Of a stretch of DNA of 64,000 nucleotides, positions 47,406-56,656 are shown piece by piece. Position 1 is the first letter of the stretch; each line of letters opens with the position of its first letter. The notes under the pieces are model-generated. The model was not told the DNA's origin. It worked only from the letters and a program-made list of their open reading frames with translations, and made no database searches. Origin of the DNA: Gammaproteobacteria bacterium (GTDB lineage: Bacteria > Pseudomonadota > Gammaproteobacteria > Pseudomonadales > Ketobacteraceae); NCBI GenBank assembly GCA_013178375.1, contig JABLXQ010000017.1:1-64000 (forward strand), in the 5' to 3' direction. A program made the translations under genes and the position numbers.

Positions 47406-49189
47406 ATGAAACAGACCCTGGAAGCCTTGCTGGATACCACGTTCAACAACCTCGTCGCCAAAGGCATCATTCCGGCTGACGCGCCGCGCCGCATCCAGGT
47501 GGACCGCACCAAGGACAAGACCCACGGCGACTTCGCCACCAACCTGGCCATGACCCTGGCCAAGGCCGCCGGGCAGAAGCCGCGGGATCTGGCCCAGCTG
47601 ATCGTCGACAACCTGCCGGCTAACACATCCATCACGAAGGTGGATATCGCCGGCCCCGGCTTCATCAACTTCTTCATGTCCGCCGACAGCCGTTTTGCCG
47701 TGGTGCGGCAGGTGCTGGAAAACATCGCCGCGTTTTCGTCCCCCAACGTGGGCAACGGCGAAAAAGTGCTGCTGGAATTCGTCTCCGCCAATCCCACCGG
47801 TCCGATGCACGTGGGCCACGGTCGTGGCGCGGCTTACGGCTCGGCACTGGGCAACATTCTGCAGGCCACCGGCTATCAGGTGCACCGTGAGTACTACATC
47901 AACGACGCCGGCCGGCAGGCGGATGTGCTGGCGGTGTCGGTGTACCTGCGTTATCTGGAAGCCTGCGGCCAGAGCGTGAAAATCCCGTCCCGCGCCTATC
48001 CCGGCGAGTACGTGAAAGACTGCGCCGAAGCGCTGAAAGCCAAGGTAAGTGACAAATACCTGCGCCTGTATTCCGAAGTGATGCAGGGACTGCCGGAAGA
48101 TCCCGCAGACCCGCAGGAAAGCGATACGGCGACAACCCGTGAAGAGATCAAGGCCAAGAAAGAATTGCACCTGGACGCCCTGATCGAACGCGTGCGCACC
48201 CTGCTGGATTCCGGCTACCGGGTGGTGCAGGATTTCGCGCTGAATGCGCAGATGGATTCCATCCGCGCCACGCTGCAGTCCTTCAACGTGGAATTCGACC
48301 AGTGGTTTTCCGAACGCTCGTTGCTGGACAGCGGCGCCATTGCCCACGCCATGGACCTGCTGAAGCAGCGCGGCCATGTCTATGAAAAAGATGGCGCGCT
48401 CTGGCTGGCCACCTCGCAACTGGGCGACGAGAAAGACCGCGTGCTGATCCGCGACAACGGCATTCACACCTATTTCGCCGCCGACGTGGCCTACCACCTG
48501 AATAAGCTGGAACGTCATTTCGACACGCTGATCGATGTATGGGGTGCGGATCATCACGGCTACATCGCGCGGGTGCGCGCCGCCATCGAAGCCCTAACCG
48601 GCAAAGCCGACAAATTCCATGTGGCACTGATCCATTCGTCACCCTGTCATCCGGTCGCATGGGCAAACGCTCCGGCAATTTCGTGACGCTGGCGCAACTG
48701 ATCGAAGAAGTGGGCAACGACGCCACCCGCTTTTTCTACCTCACCCGGTCGCCGGAACAGCATCTGGAATTCGACATTGATCTGGCCCGCTCGCAGACCG
48801 CCGACAACCCGGTGTTCTACCTGCAATATGCCCATGCCCGTGTCTGCAGCATGGTGCGGGAACTGGGCGAACGCGGCCACAGCTACGATCAGGAAGCGGG
48901 ACTGGCCGCGCTGGCAGACCTGCCGGAACCGGCGGTGGAAGACCTGCTGAAACGCATCGCCGCCTGGCCCGATGCGGTAGCAGGCGCTGCCCGTAATCGC
49001 GCGCCGCACCAGCTGACCCACACGCTGCGGGAACTGGCGCAGGAATTCCACGCCTGGTACAACGGCAACAAGGTGCTGGTGGAGGAGTCCAATATCCGCA
49101 ATGCACGGCTGGCGCTGGCGATTGCGGTGAAGAACATCATCGCGAACGGACTGGGATTGCTGGGTGTAAGCGCACCGGAAAAAATGTAA
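47406..49189 (+). CDS. argS: arginyl-tRNA synthetase, with a one-base frameshift
   Basis: A class I synthetase that charges tRNA-Arg. The first frame runs to about 48634 and shows the N-terminal additional domain and the HIGH motif in NPTGPMHVGHGRGAAYG. The next frame continues without loss as MGKRSGNFVTLAQLIEEVGNDATRFF (KMSKS-equivalent and start of the anticodon-binding domain) to the stop at 49189. At 48631-48637 TCCATTC would read through as TCCAATTC (Ile-Gln-Phe) with one extra A. The restored protein is about 594 residues, normal for ArgS. As the enzyme is essential and both halves are well conserved, a sequence error is more likely than a pseudogene. Confidence 0.9.
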
Positions 49190-49201
49190 GGAGCCCCGCT
49201 T

Positions 49202-49714
49202 TTGGCCAAGAAAAAATCCCAAGCCCCTGCCTGGGTCTGGCTGTTCACCGGTATTGTCACCGGCCTGTTCATCGCCTTTCTCTATCATCTGGCCGGGGTG
49301 CGCCCCCCCACCCGGCCGGAGCCCGCCAAAAAACCGGTGGCCACCCGCGAAAGCAAGCCGCAGCCCAAATACGATTTCTACAATATGCTGCCGGACAAGA
49401 AAGTCGCGCAGCCGGAATCCACCCGCGCCAAACCCGCCCAGGCAGACACGAAGCCCGACGGCAAATCCGATCCCATCCCCAGCCAGACCATTCTGCAGAC
49501 CGGCGCCTTCCGCACGCAGGCTGAAGCCGATCACCGCCGCGCCGAACTGATCCTGCTGGGCCTTGATGTGAAAGTACAGAAAGTGGAAACCAAACCCGGC
49601 GACATCTGGCACCGGGTGCAGCTTGGTCCGTTTGAATCCGAGGAAAAACTCAAAAATGCCAAGACCATGCTGGCAGACAACCACATTGAGTACATGCTGG
49701 TGCGGCTGAAGTAA
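49202..49714 (+). CDS. SPOR-domain cell-division protein (FtsN-like)
   Basis: A 170-residue bitopic protein starting at TTG after AAGGAG. It has a short basic cytoplasmic tail (MAKKKS), one membrane helix (WVWLFTGIVTGLFIAFLYHLAG), a Pro/Lys-rich periplasmic linker and a C-terminal SPOR domain (LQTGAFRTQAEADHRRAELILLGLDVKV). In Pseudomonas the same gene lies between argS and hslV. It is shorter than E. coli FtsN but has the same plan. Confidence 0.88.
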   Translation: MAKKKSQAPAWVWLFTGIVTGLFIAFLYHLAGVRPPTRPEPAKKPVATRESKPQPKYDFYNMLPDKKVAQPESTRAKPAQADTKPDGKSDPIPSQTILQTGAFRTQAEADHRRAELILLGLDVKVQKVETKPGDIWHRVQLGPFESEEKLKNAKTMLADNHIEYMLVRLK

Positions 49715-49769
49715 CTGGCATTGAAGTGCTGGTAGTGAACGCGGCTACTCTCTGAAATCCTGCCCGACG

Positions 49770-49797
49770 CTTGAAATCCTGCCCGGCCACCCCATAT
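49770..49797 (+). promoter_or_regulatory. heat-shock (sigma-32) promoter of hslVU
   Basis: CTTGAAA at 49770-49776 and CCCCATAT at 49790-49797 are separated by 13 bases. This is a near-perfect match to the sigma-32 (RpoH) consensus and lies 77 bases before the hslV start, the expected place for a heat-shock protease operon. The -35 box sits in the second copy of a 14-base direct repeat, TGAAATCCTGCCCG (49753 and 49772). Confidence 0.85.
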
Positions 49798-49874
49798 CAG
49801 CCCGACGGCCCGCGCGCCTAACCCCAGACAGAACGCCCAGACAGAAAACCCAGACTTGAAATAGGGAATCCACA

Positions 49875-50417
49875 GTGGAACAGTATCGCGGCACCACCAT
49901 CCTCTCCGCCCGCCGCAACGGCAAGGTCGTCATCGGCGGCGACGGCCAGGTCAGCATGGGCAACACCGTCATGAAGGGTAACGCCCGCAAGGTGCGCCGC
50001 CTGTACAACAACCAGGTACTGGCAGGCTTCGCCGGCGGCACCGCCGACGCCTTCACCCTGTTCGAGCGCTTTGAAGCCAAACTGGAAAAACACCAGGGCA
50101 ACCTGACCCGCGCCGCCGTGGAACTGGCGAAAGACTGGCGCACCGACCGCATCCTGCGCCGGCTGGAAGCCCTGCTGGCCGTGGCCGATAAAGACGCCTC
50201 GCTGATCATTACCGGCAACGGCGACGTGATCCAGCCGGAAAACGACCTGATCGCCATCGGCTCCGGCGGCCCCTTCGCCCAGTCCGCCGCGCGCGCACTG
50301 CTGGAAAATACCGAACTGGGTGCCCGCGACATCGTGGAGCGCAGCCTCCACATCGCCGGCGACATCTGCATCTACACCAATCACAACCTCACCATTGAAG
50401 AGCTGGATTGCGCCTGA
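49875..50417 (+). CDS. hslV: ATP-dependent protease proteolytic subunit HslV
   Basis: A 180-residue N-terminal-nucleophile peptidase (ClpQ). The sequence begins [24 protein letters not shown]. The catalytic Thr of the TTI motif is residue 7, so a 6-residue propeptide must be removed, longer than the single Met of E. coli. The core [14 protein letters not shown] and [15 protein letters not shown] is intact. The start is GTG at 49875. It assembles with HslU encoded 19 bp downstream. Confidence 0.96.
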   Translation: MEQYRGTTILSARRNGKVVIGGDGQVSMGNTVMKGNARKVRRLYNNQVLAGFAGGTADAFTLFERFEAKLEKHQGNLTRAAVELAKDWRTDRILRRLEALLAVADKDASLIITGNGDVIQPENDLIAIGSGGPFAQSAARALLENTELGARDIVERSLHIAGDICIYTNHNLTIEELDCA

Positions 50418-50436
50418 TCCGGCAAGAGACGTTCAC

Positions 50437-51780
50437 ATGTCCGACATGACACCCCGGGAAATTGTTTCCGAACTGAACAAGCACATCATCGGCCAGGACG
50501 CCGCCAAGCGCGCCGTGGCCGTGGCCCTGCGCAACCGCTGGCGCCGCATGCAACTGCCCGACGACCTGCGCAACGAAGTCTCGCCGAAAAACATCCTGAT
50601 GATCGGGCCTACTGGCGTCGGCAAAACCGAAATCGCCCGCCGCCTGGCCAAACTGGCGAAAGCGCCCTTCATCAAGATCGAAGCCACCAAATTCACCGAA
50701 GTGGGTTACGTGGGCCGCGACGTGGAATCCATCATCCGCGACCTGGCCGACATGGCGGTGAAAATGCTGCGCGTCGAGCAAATGGAAAAAATGCGCGCCC
50801 GCGCCGAAGATGCGGCGGAAGACCGCGTACTGGACGCCCTGATTCCCCCCGCCCGCGACCAGTGGGGCAACGACGACGAGAAACACAGCGAATCCAGCAC
50901 CCGCCAACTGTTCCGCAAAAAACTGCGCCAGGGCGAACTGGACGACAAAGAAATCGAAATCGAAGTGGCGCAAAGCAGTGTCGGTGTTGAAATCATGGCA
51001 CCGCCGGGCATGGAAGAAATGACCAGCCAGCTGCAGAGCATGTTTTCCAACCTCAACAGCGGCCGCAAGAAAAAGCGCAAACTGAAAGTGCGCGAAGCCC
51101 ACAAGCTGATCCGCGACGAGGAAGCCGCCAAACTGGTGAACGAGGAAGAACTCAAGGCCAAGGCGATTGAAGCAGTGGAGCAGAATGGCATCGTCTTCCT
51201 CGACGAAATCGACAAGGTCTGCAAGCGCGGCGAAACCACCGGCAGCGACGTATCGCGCGAAGGCGTGCAGCGCGACCTGCTGCCGCTGATCGAAGGCTGC
51301 ACCGTCACTACCAAATACGGCATGGTGAAAACCGATCACATCCTGTTTATTGCCTCCGGCGCGTTCCATCTGGCCAAACCATCCGATCTGGTGCCGGAAC
51401 TGCAGGGACGTTTGCCGATTCGTGTCGAACTGGATGCACTGTCGGCGGATGATTTCGAACGCATACTGACTGAACCCGATGCATCGCTTACCGAACAGTA
51501 CCGTGCGCTGATCCAGACGGAAGGTTTGAATGTTGAATTCCAGCCCACCGCGATTCGCCGTTTGGCGGAAGTGGCGTGGCAGGTGAACGAGCGCACCGAA
51601 AATATCGGCGCCCGCCGTTTGCATACCGTGCTGGAACGTCTGCTGGAAGATATCAGTTTTGATGCGGCCGATCTGGCGTCGAAACATGCTGGCTCGCCGT
51701 TCCTGATTACGCCGGAGTATGTGGATTCGCGGCTGAAGGATCTGGCGGGAGATGAGGATTTGAGCCGGTATATTCTGTAA
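50437..51780 (+). CDS. hslU: ATP-dependent protease ATPase subunit HslU
   Basis: A 447-residue AAA+ unfoldase (ClpY). The start [25 protein letters not shown], Walker [16 protein letters not shown], pore loop [10 protein letters not shown], the I-domain (about residues 110-240), Walker [12 protein letters not shown] and a C terminus ending LSRYIL, which docks into HslV, are all intact. It unfolds substrates and feeds them to HslV. The ATG at 50437 is set by the conserved N terminus. Confidence 0.97.
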   Translation: MSDMTPREIVSELNKHIIGQDAAKRAVAVALRNRWRRMQLPDDLRNEVSPKNILMIGPTGVGKTEIARRLAKLAKAPFIKIEATKFTEVGYVGRDVESIIRDLADMAVKMLRVEQMEKMRARAEDAAEDRVLDALIPPARDQWGNDDEKHSESSTRQLFRKKLRQGELDDKEIEIEVAQSSVGVEIMAPPGMEEMTSQLQSMFSNLNSGRKKKRKLKVREAHKLIRDEEAAKLVNEEELKAKAIEAVEQNGIVFLDEIDKVCKRGETTGSDVSREGVQRDLLPLIEGCTVTTKYGMVKTDHILFIASGAFHLAKPSDLVPELQGRLPIRVELDALSADDFERILTEPDASLTEQYRALIQTEGLNVEFQPTAIRRLAEVAWQVNERTENIGARRLHTVLERLLEDISFDAADLASKHAGSPFLITPEYVDSRLKDLAGDEDLSRYIL

Positions 51781-51826
51781 AAGACGGCGCAAAAAATTTC
51801 GATAGCGCACTGAAAGCAAACGACAA

Positions 51827-51934
51827 GCAGGGAGCGAGAAGGGTAGTCAGGAACGTCAGCGACCATGGATGGTCGCTGACGAGCCTACAGGGATGTACTT
51901 GCGGCGTGTCCTGACTACCCTTCTCGCTCCCTGC
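51827..51934. repeat. nested cruciform element B (26-bp perfect inverted repeat with inner hairpin)
   Basis: Bases 51827-51852 (starting GCAGGGAGCGAG) recur inverted at 51909-51934: a perfect 26-bp arm pair around a 56-base loop. The loop starts with a 13-bp perfect hairpin (CGTCAGCGACCAT-GG-ATGGTCGCTGACG), then GAGCCTACAGGGATGTACTTGCGGCGTGTCC. The CATGGATG centre, CAGGGATG and CGGCGTGTCC segments match element A at 11156, while the arms do not. It lies between hslU and the DUF971 gene. Confidence 0.9.
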
Positions 51935-51961
51935 GCCACCCAACCGCATTCGAGCAAAGCC

Positions 51962-52327
51962 ATGACCCCCACCGAAATCAAGCTCCACACCGAATCCAAA
52001 GAACTCGAACTGGTCTACGGCACCGACTCCCACCGCCTCAGCTACGAAATGCTGCGGGTGCTGTCACCCTCCGCCGAAGTGCGCGGCCACGGCCAGCCCA
52101 TCCTGCAGACCGGGAAAAGATTCGTTACCATCCGCAACGTCGAACCCATCGGCAACTACGCCATCAAAATCACCTTCGACGACGGCCACGACTCCGGCCT
52201 GTACTCGTGGGATTACCTGTACGGCCTGTGCCAGCACAAGGAAAAAATGTGGGCCGACTACCTGGACCAGATGAAAGCCGCCGGCGCCAAACGGGAACCC
52301 GCCACCATCGGCACCTGGAAACCCTGA
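51962..52327 (+). CDS. DUF971 protein (gamma-butyrobetaine hydroxylase N-terminal-like)
   Basis: A 121-residue protein made only of the DUF971 domain: TEIKLHTESKELELVYGTDSHRLSYEMLRVLSPSAEVRGHG, then FDDGHDSGLYSWDYLYGLC. In gamma-butyrobetaine hydroxylase this domain binds zinc, but stand-alone bacterial copies have no firm function. It lies just after hslVU, as in Pseudomonas. The ATG at 51962 is preferred; an upstream in-frame start would run into the cruciform element. Confidence 0.9.
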   Translation: MTPTEIKLHTESKELELVYGTDSHRLSYEMLRVLSPSAEVRGHGQPILQTGKRFVTIRNVEPIGNYAIKITFDDGHDSGLYSWDYLYGLCQHKEKMWADYLDQMKAAGAKREPATIGTWKP

Positions 52328-52364
52328 CGCCAACCGGCATGGCGCCACCTATAACTATCTCCAC

Positions 52365-53513
52365 CTACAACCGTTGCCACGCCCACACCAGTCCGCACAG
52401 CACAATGCCACCTGCGCTGCCGGGCACGCTCCAGTGCGCTTTGCTCAGCCAGCCACGACCCAGGTAAATCACCGGAAGGGACAGACTGATCAACAGCGCC
52501 TGTCCCGCCTCCACTCCCAGATTGAACGCTGCCAGCGACACGATCCGGTCGCTCCAGGTAGCGGCCAGCTCCGCCAGAACATTGGCAAATCCAAAGCCAT
52601 GCACCAGGCCAAATCCAAACGCCAATGCGTAGCGGTAACGGTGCCAGGCGGGCACCAGCGCCACCACGCCGGCGCCGCTGACGGAAAGCGCGATGAGCAC
52701 TTCCACCAACGCCGCCGGCAATTGCACAACCTGCAATGCAGACAGAGCCAGCGTACAGGAATGCGCCACCGTAAAAAGCGTGACGATGCCCAGGGTATCG
52801 CGCAGGGCAGACCGCAGTGGAACGTCAAGAGACAACAGGCGGGCAACCACCGGCAACAGCAGCGCCAGCAAAAAGAGAATGTGGTCGTAACCGATCAGCA
52901 GGTGCAGCAAGCCCTGGCGGAAATAATCCGAGAACACCTGCCATCCGTCACTGGTCGCAGGTAGAGTGAACTCCGCCGCTTCCGCTGAGAGCACGGTCAA
53001 TCCGCTGGCGTCTCCCGTGTTCCATTGCACCAGCGCACGATGCAGTGCATCGCGATCGAACAGCACGCTGTAACGCAACTTCCACTCGGTATTGGCCGGG
53101 CAATCGGCGGTAAAGGGAAACGCCAGATGCTGGCCGCTGACGTGCCGGGTGAGCGCAGACATTTGCCACATCAGCGCGCAGGGAGTGTCCTGCGCATCCA
53201 GCGCAAACCGTTGTTGCACGTAGCGGTCGATTTGCGATTGCCGGGCAGTGAGTTCCTGCCAGGTAATCTGCGCGTCACCATCGTCATCCAGATCGATCAC
53301 CCGCTGCAGATCGGCGATGGCGATATCCAGCCGGCCCTCGGCGGTGGCGCTGTTCAGGTACAGATAACTTTCGCTGGATTGATGGGACCAGGCGGGCATG
53401 GCGAGGCCGGTCAGAATCAGTATCCTCAGAAAATTCATGACCAGAAGTTTTATGACAGGAAGTTTCGTGGCAGGAAGTTTCGTGGCAGGAAGTTTCGTGG
53501 CAAGAGGTTTCAT
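52365..53513 (-). CDS. HupE/UreJ-family membrane protein with periplasmic N-terminal domain
   Basis: A 382-residue protein. ATG 53513 overlaps the TPR gene stop (ATGA) and is preferred; ATG 53438 is an alternative that would skip a pentapeptide repeat (KLPAT three times). After a signal-like helix (FLRILILTGLAMPAWS) come about 150 periplasmic residues with an EF-hand-like DLDDDGDAQITWQEL loop that probably binds calcium. A HupE/UreJ_2 membrane domain of about six helices follows, with LLHLLIGYDHILFLLALLLP and FGFGLVHGFGFANVL. HupE proteins are thought to be nickel or cobalt permeases; here the substrate is unknown. It is the last gene of the DUF4331 operon. Confidence 0.85.
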   Translation of the reverse strand: MKPLATKLPATKLPATKLPVIKLLVMNFLRILILTGLAMPAWSHQSSESYLYLNSATAEGRLDIAIADLQRVIDLDDDGDAQITWQELTARQSQIDRYVQQRFALDAQDTPCALMWQMSALTRHVSGQHLAFPFTADCPANTEWKLRYSVLFDRDALHRALVQWNTGDASGLTVLSAEAAEFTLPATSDGWQVFSDYFRQGLLHLLIGYDHILFLLALLLPVVARLLSLDVPLRSALRDTLGIVTLFTVAHSCTLALSALQVVQLPAALVEVLIALSVSGAGVVALVPAWHRYRYALAFGFGLVHGFGFANVLAELAATWSDRIVSLAAFNLGVEAGQALLISLSLPVIYLGRGWLSKAHWSVPGSAGGIVLCGLVWAWQRL

Positions 53514-53516
53514 GAC
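53427..53516 (-). repeat. six tandem 15-bp units at the HupE-like gene start
   Basis: Read on the minus strand, six 15-base units follow each other from 53516 down to 53427. Three consecutive identical units (GCCACGAAACTTCCT) are flanked by degenerate ones. The first and last units begin GTCATGAA and so each carry an in-frame ATG. The period is a multiple of three, so changes in copy number would alter the leader length without breaking the frame. The array also contains the stop of the upstream TPR gene. Confidence 0.9.
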
Positions 53517-54709
53517 GACGCCTCCTGGGTCGCGGTGGATTGCGCCGGATAACGAACATGCCACTGGTTCCTTTGCTGCAGCCAGTCGCAGGTGGCGCGA
53601 TAAATGTCGGTACGTTGCGCCGCCAGTGCAGCCCGCAGCAGCAGAGCGGTGTCTTCAGGCTCCCGCTGTTCCTTCCAGTTCTGCTGCGCCAGCGCCAGGG
53701 CCTCGTCGGGACGCTGCAGCAAATCCAGCAGGATCGCGGCCTGGTCGCGCCCGTGCAGGGTATCGCCGCGCTCCCGCGCCAGTTCGAGACGCTGCACCAG
53801 CTGCTGCCGCAGCGTCAGGGCTGCCGGATTGCCCAGCTGCTGCAGGGACAGCGTGCGCAGCAGCGCCAGCGCGTCGATGTCGTCGGCGTTTTCCGTCAGC
53901 GCAACCACCTCGGCATGGGCACCGCGGTGAAACCCATTCCGGGCAGCGCCGATGCGTGTGAACAGATCCCCGGGCCGGGATTGCTGCGCCAGTGCCCACC
54001 AGTGCGCCGCCGCCGGATTGCCCAGCTGATCGGCGATGTCGGCGAGGCTCACCTGGGCGTGATGCAGAATATCGGGATCATTCAGCGCCGGTGCCGTCTG
54101 CTCATAAAGTTTCGCCAGCAGCGCATAAGCGCGCTGTGCCTGTCCCTGCCGGGCCTGCACGCTGCTGCTGCAACTGCCGCTGAGCAGTGCTGGCACTTTT
54201 CCCAGCAGCTTCCCGCACGCCTTTTGCGCCGCCACATAATCACCGCGCACGCTGTGCAGCGTGGCCTGCAGCAACCAGGCCTGCGCGTTGCCGGGTTCCC
54301 GCTGCAGCACGAACTGCAATTCGTCGAGCGCGGGATCAAAACGATGCAACGCCTGCAAAGCGGTGGCGCGCAACAGATGACTTTCCGTGGTTGGTTTTGG
54401 CATCTGGTTGAGAAGATGCAGTGCCTGCCCCAGCAGACGCTGGTCGCCGGTTTCGCGGGCCTGCTGCAGCAGAGCACGGATGTCTTCAAGCTGAACCTTA
54501 TCGGTGGAAACGGCGCTGTCGGCCGCTGCATCGATGCCGGTTGATCGGTTGAATACCGACAACCATTGGTCCGTGGCGCTCAGTTGCACGATAACCTGCT
54601 GCGGTGCCGGGGCCGGCAGCAAGGGCGGAATTTCCGCCCTTGCTGCGACCGCGACGAACAGCAGCACGCCTGCGTTAAAACAGGTGGTCAAACGCTGCTT
54701 CGTTTTCAT
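53510..54709 (-). CDS. periplasmic tetratricopeptide-repeat protein
   Basis: A 399-residue protein with a signal peptide (CFNAGVLLFVAVAARA). The mature part is almost all helical: TPR-like repeats are clear around residues 85-180 (for example LLRATALQALHRFDPALDELQFVLQREPGNAQAWLLQATLH, in two helices per repeat) and continue more weakly to residue 370. It is probably a scaffold for protein contacts in the periplasm. It overlaps the upstream lipoprotein gene by 35 bases and the HupE-like gene by 4, so all are cotranslated. DUF4331-TPR-HupE sets recur in other proteobacteria as far as I know. Confidence 0.82.
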   Translation of the reverse strand: MKTKQRLTTCFNAGVLLFVAVAARAEIPPLLPAPAPQQVIVQLSATDQWLSVFNRSTGIDAAADSAVSTDKVQLEDIRALLQQARETGDQRLLGQALHLLNQMPKPTTESHLLRATALQALHRFDPALDELQFVLQREPGNAQAWLLQATLHSVRGDYVAAQKACGKLLGKVPALLSGSCSSSVQARQGQAQRAYALLAKLYEQTAPALNDPDILHHAQVSLADIADQLGNPAAAHWWALAQQSRPGDLFTRIGAARNGFHRGAHAEVVALTENADDIDALALLRTLSLQQLGNPAALTLRQQLVQRLELARERGDTLHGRDQAAILLDLLQRPDEALALAQQNWKEQREPEDTALLLRAALAAQRTDIYRATCDWLQQRNQWHVRYPAQSTATQEASS

Positions 54710-54953
54710 TGACGTGATAACTCCAAAGGTCGGGGTTGATGGCTTCCGGTTCGGCGGTGTCGTCCTGCTGCCGGATCAGTCGCGCTACGACATCACCAAA
54801 TTCCTGCAGGGAGGGCGTTCCGTTGACAGGCGGTTTGGTGCCGCCGCGATCGACATGGCTCTTGCCGCCACCGCCACCACCGCCGCAGGCGCACAGGGCC
54901 AGCGTCGCCAACACCGTCGTCAGAACCAGGATTGCGTATTTGCGTGAATGCAT
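54675..54953 (-). CDS. small lipoprotein of the DUF4331 operon
   Basis: A 92-residue lipoprotein with signal helix YAILVLTTVLATLAL and lipobox LCAC followed by seven Gly. The short mature part is charged and ends in NPDLWSYHVNENEAAFDHLF. It matches no family I recognise. Its end overlaps the TPR start by 35 bases and it begins 37 bp after the DUF4331 stop, so it is part of the same transcript. The low-complexity Gly tract may be a flexible membrane tether. Confidence 0.75.
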   Translation of the reverse strand: MHSRKYAILVLTTVLATLALCACGGGGGGGKSHVDRGGTKPPVNGTPSLQEFGDVVARLIRQQDDTAEPEAINPDLWSYHVNENEAAFDHLF

Positions 54954-54990
54954 ACTGTCTTCCTTTGCCATTGATGAATGATCGCTGCCG

Positions 54991-56499
54991 TTACAAACCG
55001 TCAGCGCCCGGCATCGGTGTTTTCAGGTAGGGGAACTGATTGTCGAAGTCCGCAGCACTGACGGTGGCACCGTCGGTGAAAGGCGCGGTGTTGTTGGGCG
55101 CTATTGCGCTGTCGCTGATCAGTGCTCCCATCGCAACCCGCAGCTCGATATCAACCACGTCATCACCCGGGCGCCGTCCGTTCGGAAAGCCCGCCAGATC
55201 GCCGCCCAGCACGCCCAGGTTCTGCTGCGATCCAGGTGCAGTGACCGGAGTACCGGTGTTGAGACGCAGCATTTCCGCTGGCACCACTTTTTTCGGCTGG
55301 TTCAAGCCCGGGACGCCGGTGAGGAACGCCGCTACCAGATCACTGCGCGGAAACAGGGTGGGCGCCCGCGCGCCGGCATCGGCGAACAGAATTTCCAGCA
55401 AGGTGGGGAGGCTGGGATGGGTGACGTACTGCAGGAATTGCGCATCGTCCTTGGGCTTGCTGCTGTTGAAGCGATCCTTGTCCACCAGGCCGATCACGAC
55501 TTCATTCACCAATGGCATGCCCAGACGGGACACCTGGGTGTAGGCCCCGCCCTGTATCACCGGCGGTTTGCCCTTGCTGAAATCAGGCGCGGGATTCAGC
55601 ACGCTGGCCTGACGCAGGCTCGATGTGGTCCAGCCGCCGATGACCGGATCTTTGCCGCTGGCGATGCAATGGATCGGCAATTCCAGCGCCAGCGAGGTGA
55701 TGTTGTCGTCGGCGATGATGTTGGTTTCACCATCGGGCGCACCCAGCGGATTGGTGTTCACCAGATCGAAAATCTCGCCCAGATTTACCGCGAAACCTTC
55801 GCGGCGTTGCCCCACGAACACGCGGCCCGTGCCGGAACAACCGGGAATTTCCACGTCATAGACATGCGCCGCTGCGTAGCTGCTGTAATCCGGAATGGAT
55901 TTGGTGCCGATGTTGTCCATCGGTTTGGCGAAGGTGGTGCGGCGGCTGCCGGCCTGATGCAGCGGATGCCGGTCGCCTTTGCGACGATCGCCCCGCACCA
56001 GCGCAACCTCATAGGTCTGGCGCACGCTGACGTTGGCGGTGTCACCCACACCGGGCCCAATCTGGCCGATGTTTTTCAGCGGCACCGACGTCATCCGGTC
56101 GCCCACCGGCACTTTCAGATCAGTGGTGACGTCCCTGAAATCGAACTGGAAGGTCAGGTCTTCCTTCGCATCGCCGTTGTTGTCCAGGTGAATTTCATAG
56201 AGGGCGCTGGGATCCAGATCGAAATAATTCGGCCCGCCGTAAGCGGCCTGCAGGGGCAGATAGTTGGCAATGATCGTCACGTAATCTTCACGCCCGCTTT
56301 CATAGCTGCGGAACATGTAGAAATCCGTTCCGTCCACTTTGGGCGTGTTGGTGATGAACGGCGCTTCGCGATGACTGGAAGCGGACGCGGGTTGCGCCAA
56401 CGGCAGTGCAACGGCAACGGCAATGGCGCTGGCAAGGGCGGTACGGACAAACATTTTTTTCATGATGACGTTTTTATTCATGACGATGTTCTTTTTCAT
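54991..56499 (-). CDS. DUF4331 family periplasmic protein
   Basis: A 502-residue protein from ATG 56499, 10 bases after AAGGA. The signal peptide (ALASAIAVAVALPLAQPASA) is followed by the family start SSHREAPFITNTPKVDGTDFYMFRSYE. Further DUF4331 blocks are VTIIANYLPLQAAYGGPNYF, LDPSALYEIHLDNNGDAKEDLTFQFDF, and a C-terminal part with GFPNGRRPGDDVVDIELRVAMG. The function of the family is unknown. Two further in-frame ATGs (56481, 56463) lie in an 18-base tandem repeat before the signal peptide. It is the first gene of the operon and is preceded by an ECF-type promoter. Confidence 0.9.
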   Translation of the reverse strand: MKKNIVMNKNVIMKKMFVRTALASAIAVAVALPLAQPASASSHREAPFITNTPKVDGTDFYMFRSYESGREDYVTIIANYLPLQAAYGGPNYFDLDPSALYEIHLDNNGDAKEDLTFQFDFRDVTTDLKVPVGDRMTSVPLKNIGQIGPGVGDTANVSVRQTYEVALVRGDRRKGDRHPLHQAGSRRTTFAKPMDNIGTKSIPDYSSYAAAHVYDVEIPGCSGTGRVFVGQRREGFAVNLGEIFDLVNTNPLGAPDGETNIIADDNITSLALELPIHCIASGKDPVIGGWTTSSLRQASVLNPAPDFSKGKPPVIQGGAYTQVSRLGMPLVNEVVIGLVDKDRFNSSKPKDDAQFLQYVTHPSLPTLLEILFADAGARAPTLFPRSDLVAAFLTGVPGLNQPKKVVPAEMLRLNTGTPVTAPGSQQNLGVLGGDLAGFPNGRRPGDDVVDIELRVAMGALISDSAIAPNNTAPFTDGATVSAADFDNQFPYLKTPMPGADGL

Positions 56500-56502
56500 G
56501 AC
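56449..56502 (-). repeat. three 18-bp units with repeated start codons in the DUF4331 gene
   Basis: On the minus strand from 56502, units beginning GTCATGAAAAAG, GTCATGAATAAA and ATCATGAAAAAA follow at 18-base steps, giving in-frame ATGs at 56499, 56481 and 56463. The GTCATGAA motif is the same as that repeated at the start of the HupE-like gene. Confidence 0.8.
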
Positions 56503-56605
56503 ACAGGTTTCCTTGAAAGCCGGGATGATGACGGTCGCGACAACCGGATGGCTGCAGCGCTGCACCAGCCTGTGCTGCACGGAACGATCAGGCTGGCACC
56601 CGGAG

Positions 56606-56633
56606 TTACGCAGAAGCACTCTCCATGGATGCA
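56606..56633 (-). promoter_or_regulatory. ECF-type promoter of the DUF4331 operon
   Basis: On the minus strand TGCATCC (56633-56627), a 15-base spacer and GCGTAA (56611-56606). It matches two other sites in this region in both elements and in exact spacing. The expected transcript would have a leader of about 100 bases before ATG 56499. Confidence 0.8.
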
Positions 56634-56656
56634 GTGAAAAATTTACATTTTCCGGC

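Noticed and set aside
53427-53516. CRISPR array suggested by short regular repeats
   Set aside because: Units are directly adjacent 15-mers with no spacers, lie within a coding start, and there are no cas genes.
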